Shown here: in pieces, positions 34,682-39,041 of the stretch
Layout of the letters: each line of letters begins with the position of its first letter
How positions within the stretch are numbered: the first letter of the stretch is position 1
Assembly (NCBI GenBank): GCA_027600665.1
Contig: JADGJL010000126.1
Coordinates: 1-39,041 of the forward strand
Reading direction: 5' to 3'
Source: Irineochytrium annulatum
Lineage: Eukaryota; Chytridiomycota; Chytridiomycetes; Chytridiales; Chytridiaceae
DNA length: 39,041 nucleotides
Program-made: the position numbers and the translations under genes
The notes under the pieces: model-generated
The model's database searches: none
Told to the model about the DNA's origin: nothing
Seen by the model: the letters and a program-made list of their open reading frames with translations, nothing else

Positions 34682-36728
34682 ATGCTTCTCAACCTGACCC
34701 CCGAAATGCAGCTCTGCGTCCTCGCGTTCGTCGGCGGGGACGGGATCGCACGATGCGAGTGTGTCTGCAGGTATACTGGACGTCCCTTACCCCTTTCCGC
34801 AAAGTCGATACCAACCCATCTGACTGCCAGGCAGCTTCGCGACCTCATCCGCGCGTTCCCGTCCCTCTGGCATGCGCCCGCGGTCCACCAATGTCCTCTC
34901 CGTTCCCAACCAGAGACGCCCCACAAGGCGTCATATCGCGTCACGAGGGCATGGCCAGAACTGATGAAGCGCCATGCTACCATGGGATCGCCCTCACCGC
35001 CACCTTTGCTCGTGCAAAGGTCTCTGGAGCCTCTTTGCGGTCGCTCTCCGGATGTGCTGCCGCCTGTGCCGGACGGCATGGTCCGTCGCATCATAAGCGC
35101 AGACCAGATCGGGTTTACGCTCCGGCTGCCGCCGTCGCTCGGCGACCGAATCATCGATTCGGTGACGTGGTGCTCTGTGGTACGTACCGCGTCATCTACG
35201 TGCGGTTTGGGAACGTACATTGATTTTTCTTGTCGCAGGTGGACGACGATACGTGCTGGGTCATCTTTCAAAGCCCGAACCATATCCAGACAGGTGTCGT
35301 GCGCGTCTCCCCACAAGCACGTCCGCCGTCGAACAACGCACCACCGGAGCCGCAGCGAGTCTCCCTCGCCTTGTCCGACCGCAACCTGGAGCGCATTTTG
35401 AAGAGGGGACTGGACGTCGCCGCCACGGCCACGGCCCCGCCGCCGCCGCCGGAGCATCGCGTCATATGGGTCGGGAAGGAGGATCGAAGGAGCGGGAACA
35501 TCAAGATCTTCCACCACTCCGTCATGGGGTTCTCGCCGTGGATGGCATTGCCATACAATGACAACCGCAGCGGGAAGTCGGAGATACGGTTCTACGATCC
35601 GAGGGTTGAGTGGAGACTTGAGAGGGTCGAGACTAAGAGCGCCGGGATACCGCGGAAGCCGCGGGCGTCGACGAGCAAGAATTTTGGGAAGAAGTCTAGT
35701 GCTCCGACGACGACGACGACGGAGGAATGGCGTCAGGCATTGGTGCATCCGAATCCGCGGTTCGTCTACACGCCCACGACGGAGACGTCCGCATGCATTC
35801 TGGTCCGCGGGAACTCCATGCTGTTCATGACCATGGACGCGATGACGATGGTGGCGCTGCCCGACAGGGAGGTTTTCGTGCGTCGGGCCGCGTCGCGAGC
35901 GTCTAGCAAACGCAAGGGCAAGCAGACCATCTCGGTGGATGCGGCGGAGGAGGCGGCGGACCCGCAGGACTTATGGACGATAGCGCTGAAGGTTTCTAAT
36001 TTGCTTGTCACCGCTGAGAACTAATCAGCTGATTGATTCAGCCGGGACGCGAGGACGTGAGCTTCAACGGCACCCTCATCGCTCTCCTCTACAACCGCGA
36101 CGCCCGCCGCGTTGTCGACATTCACGACGCTTCCACCGGCCGAATCCTCTCGACCTTCGACACGGCCCGAGGCTGCGAGGACTGGAACATCGGCATGACG
36201 CGATCTCACGTCATCCTCCTCCGCTCCGGCGAGTGGGGCCAGCCAGCACCCCGGCCCCACGCGCCGCCCTTGCGCCACCTCCTCGACCTCTACCGTCTCG
36301 GCGACGGGGAGGACCGGAGGAAGGACCTGCACGCGGGCCAACTGGATCTTGCAGCGGTAGGAGTTGGAGGGCTGATCGATCGCTCGACTATCGTCAAGCT
36401 CGCGAGGGACTCGGCGACAATGGTGTTCTTCAACGACGACAACTCGCTCGTCATCCTCGAGCCGCCGGGGTGCTCGGATGCGGGTACCGCGACGGTCGTC
36501 ACGACTGTGGGCGACGCGACGAGGCTGATGGGCGGCAACGCCTTTCCGGGTTGCTCGTTTGGGTTCTGGTTAGTGTGGAGGGATGAGTCGGCGGATGGGA
36601 GCGTGAGGTGCCCCATAGGGGCGATGTGGTTTGATTTGAGGATCGCGGTGTCTGATTTAATCGAGGGCGAGGTGGAGGAGGAGGAGGAGATAATGGATGA
36701 TGAGGAGTTTGTGTTAAGTAAGAGATAG
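34682..36728 (+). CDS. F-box protein with beta-rich C-terminal region
   Basis: Probable substrate adaptor of an SCF ubiquitin ligase. Exons 34682-34770, 34831-35179, 35239-35991 and 36042-36728 give 625 aa. The N-terminal 45 residues fit an F-box: LNLTPEMQLCVLAFVGGDGI then ARCECVCRQLRDLIRAFPSLW. The remainder alternates short hydrophobic strands typical of a beta-propeller or similar substrate-binding fold (CWVIFQSPNHIQTGVVRV, LIALLYNRDARRVVDIHDAS, TMVFFNDDNSLVILEPPG), though no canonical WD or Kelch repeat is clear. The tail is acidic (EGEVEEEEEIMDDEEF). The first intron (34771-34830) is exactly 60 nt and has no stop, so it can be read through; splicing restores the F-box spacing VCRQLRDL. 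Substrate unknown. Confidence 0.75.
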
Positions 36729-37748
36729 CAGCTCCGGCTTTTTAATAACTGTGCGGCAAACGCGTTGTGTCCATGCGTCTGATGGAATTATAGCGTTCAA
36801 ATTGCACAAAATGAAATAGCATTAGAGAAAAATATTCATCGGCAATGTAGCCAAGTACAGTTGATGGCAAGGAGTATTCGTATCCACGCCCCACGTTGCC
36901 AGACCTGCGATGGTGACATAGTCCGCACCTATGATGCCACCCAAGTGATCTTGCCCCGTAATCTTCCTCACCTCGTCCCTTTGCCCGGTCCGAACATAGG
37001 TCAACCGAGATTGTTTGGATCGCCATCCAGAGAAACATCAGGCGTCTCGGCGAGGCAGAAGGGTACATAAGGAGGTGGCTGACGGTCGAAGAGGGAGGAG
37101 CGATGTGGGAACAGCGACGAGGGCGTTGGTTTTGTCTGCGAGCGGAGTTTCAATTTCTTGTGCTATGTGACCGAAAACGCATACGCACAGCAAGTCTTAA
37201 ATTCGTTCTGTTGCTCTCTATCTTTAAAAAGGCGGTCCTTCACTTGATGCCGTGACTCCATACATTATTTGGGCTCATTTTTCGACTTCTTCCTATTCAA
37301 AAAAATCCATTCACCCCAATGGCAGAAGCCAGGTCGCTTGGTGTCGAACTGCCGATCTTCTAGGTATGTTATTTTGAGCTTTCCCTTTCCGCCCGGTTCT
37401 TTCATCATTCTTCCTCGTCCTTCCCCACAGCTTAACTGTTTTAAACTAGTAATTGGACCCTCGTCATTCGGTCGCCCACGACGTCACTTAAAATACAACT
37501 CTGGGTCATGGCCAATTTGGGCGAGGCGGATAAGGAAACCGAATGGCTGATGCAGGTGTGCAGGTCGCATGTGGTCGATGCACCCCGTCATCCCCCCCGC
37601 TAATGCGTTGGGTTTAGCGATTGGTTTGGGCGGGGTGAGAGTCTTTCCGACTCAGTTCTGAAATTACCACTTTACGCCAACTTAAGCTGACGTTCGCGTA
37701 AACAACCCATACCGACCGACGGCCGTCCTCGACCATCGACCATCGACC
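36729..37748. other. intergenic region upstream of the 7TM gene
   Basis: About 1 kb without a supported gene. A minus-strand frame at 36742-37068 (108 codons from an ATG) and its neighbouring frame (GGIIGADYVTIAGLATWGV) look partly protein-like but match no family I know and cannot be joined convincingly. A 7-bp repeat gaccatc occurs in tandem at 37731-37751, its third copy containing the start codon of the next gene in a gaccATGG context. Confidence 0.4.
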
Positions 37749-39017
37749 ATGGCCATCTTCAATGACACTGCGCACTGTTACTACAGCCAGATCGTGTCGT
37801 GCCCGCAGATCTCGGGGTGGCTCATGTTCACCCAACTATTCCTGGCGATCGACTACATGACCATCGTCCTGGGGCTCTACTGCACACATCTATCCATCAG
37901 CGTCCGCCGCGCCCGCGCCGAGCGACGCGGACAGCCAATCCCTCCATACTGGAAGACGCTCTCCTTTGAACAATTCCTTCTGCTCTTCACCGCCGCGACA
38001 GCCAGCAATGCAATCGGGGTCACCTTGTCGGCCACGGTCGGAATCAGGACCATGACTCTACACGTCTTTCAGGCTGGCGCGGCATTCCTGGCAACTTCGG
38101 CCATCATCGTTTACATAGAGATGGTCCTTCGCAGCTCCATGACGAAGAGCAGGAGCATCTTGGTGCTGTACAAGTACTTCCTCCCGGCGCTCTTCACCCC
38201 CATCTGCTTGACGTGCTGTCTCTTCGTCTACCAAGGTTAGTTACTCACTTAAGCTACCTTCCACTCGCGGTTTTTGCTGACTTGTCATCTACTAGGCTTC
38301 GTCAGCGACTACGTCCAGTACAAAGACGCGTCGCCCACCGCCAAGGCCATGTTCAGCACCGTCGTCATGGCCGGCTCCATGGCCTGGCTCTTCACCTTCA
38401 TCTGCATTTTCACCTTCCTCATCGTCAGCCGGCACTCCTTCCGCTCTTACATCCGCACCATTGAGGGTGACATTAAGCACGTATGCCACTTTTCGGGGGG
38501 GAACAAGTCGCAGACGGGCGGCGGTGGCGGCATGACCTCTGTCGGCACTGGCTCCACCATGACCGCCGGAGTCAACAACATCGGGATGCACGGCGTCCCG
38601 AGTGAGAAGCCGTGGCACCCGCAGCAGCAGCCGCAGCAGCACTCACACCTGCAGCTGTCCCGGGTCACAAACTTGCAAAACGGCGCTTCCTACATGAACT
38701 CGAACGCCGCCGTGGGCGGCGACAGGCAGGCCGAAGTCATCCGCGCCCTCCGCAACTCGGTCGTAACGCTCGGCTGGCTCTCGATGGGCTGCGGCATCCT
38801 GATCGCTTACTCGGCCTTCTACGGCGTCGTCGTCATGATCCTCGGCACGCCTAACGTCGTCTACTTCCTCACCCTCCTGGTCAACTACATGACCGCGAGC
38901 CTCATAGCGCTTCTCGTCTTTCTGGTCAACGTCGTGAACCTGCAGACGCAGGGCCGGCCCATCGGGGTGCTGTCGAGCACGATCGCGATGAGTTCGGCTG
39001 ACACGGTTGAGGTTTAA
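37749..39017 (+). CDS. seven-TM receptor-like membrane protein
   Basis: Exons 37749-38235 and 38296-39017 (60-nt intron) give 402 aa. Hydrophobic segments number seven: LMFTQLFLAIDYMTIVLGLY, FEQFLLLFTAATASNAIGVT, FQAGAAFLATSAIIVYIEMV, FLPALFTPICLTCCLFVY, MFSTVVMAGSMAWLFTFICI, LGWLSMGCGILIAYSAFYGV and VVYFLTLLVNYMTASLIALL. Between TM5 and TM6 is a loop of about 95 residues rich in Gly, Ser and Gln (GGGGGMTSVGTGS, PQQQPQQHSHLQ), the place of the G-protein-facing third loop in GPCRs. RRARAERRG after TM1 is strongly basic, which suggests that loop is cytosolic and the N-terminus is outside, as in GPCRs. No DRY, NPxxY or known fungal receptor signature is recognised, so ligand and coupling are unknown. 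The start has a strong context and the stop lies 24 bp before the window end. Confidence 0.8.
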
Positions 39018-39041
39018 AAATTCGTCAACAAAGGGGTGGGT

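Noticed and set aside
1..39041. Search for tRNA, rRNA, CRISPR arrays, transposon ends or reverse-transcriptase and transposase motifs
   Set aside because: Nothing convincing was seen by eye; short repeats present are simple tandem repeats.

Overview
This is nuclear DNA of a fungus, most likely an early-diverging zoosporic one (Chytridiomycota or Blastocladiomycota). The evidence is coding DNA rich in G+C and dense, short introns. I place 54 introns in the 13 main gene models, mostly 38-65 nt with GT..AG ends, plus one more in each of two weak candidates. The gene set mixes fungal markers (URA2 fusion with a dead dihydroorotase domain, Aim19-like protein, Rho1) with genes typical of animals and zoosporic fungi (12-span two-domain adenylyl cyclase, CC2D1/Lgd). 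The species call is inference. All exon models were built by hand from reading frame, splice sites and family similarity; every main model closes to a whole number of codons.

Layout. 1-54: possible 3' end of a Gly-rich protein (+). 392-8115: URA2/CAD-like pyrimidine enzyme (+, 12 exons). 8454-10221: Sel1-repeat protein (-). 10324-15452: 12-TM class III adenylyl cyclase with two cyclase domains (-). 15688-16976: RNase H2 subunit B (-). 17260-17883: TMEM14-family membrane protein (-). 18673-21167: PP2C phosphatase (+), followed by a 10-N assembly gap at 21181-21190. 22152-23413 and 24011-25325: two tandem Rho GTPases (+). 25921-26663: Aim19-like mitochondrial protein (-). 26664-28542: unresolved, with weak coding signals on both strands. 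28543-31261: single-span mucin-like membrane protein (-). 31713-34527: CC2D1/Lgd homologue (-). 34682-36728: F-box protein (+), sharing a 154-bp divergent promoter with CC2D1. 37749-39017: seven-TM receptor-like protein (+).

Functionally this is an ordinary mix of housekeeping genes (pyrimidine synthesis, ribonucleotide removal, mitochondrial and endosomal membrane proteins) and signalling genes (cyclase, PP2C, two Rho GTPases, a 7TM protein, a surface-sensor-like protein). The most interesting object is the adenylyl cyclase. It has the 6TM-cyclase-6TM-cyclase plan of animal transmembrane adenylyl cyclases, but its catalytic residues are divided between the two domains in the opposite order. 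No mobile element, CRISPR array, rRNA or tRNA was seen.
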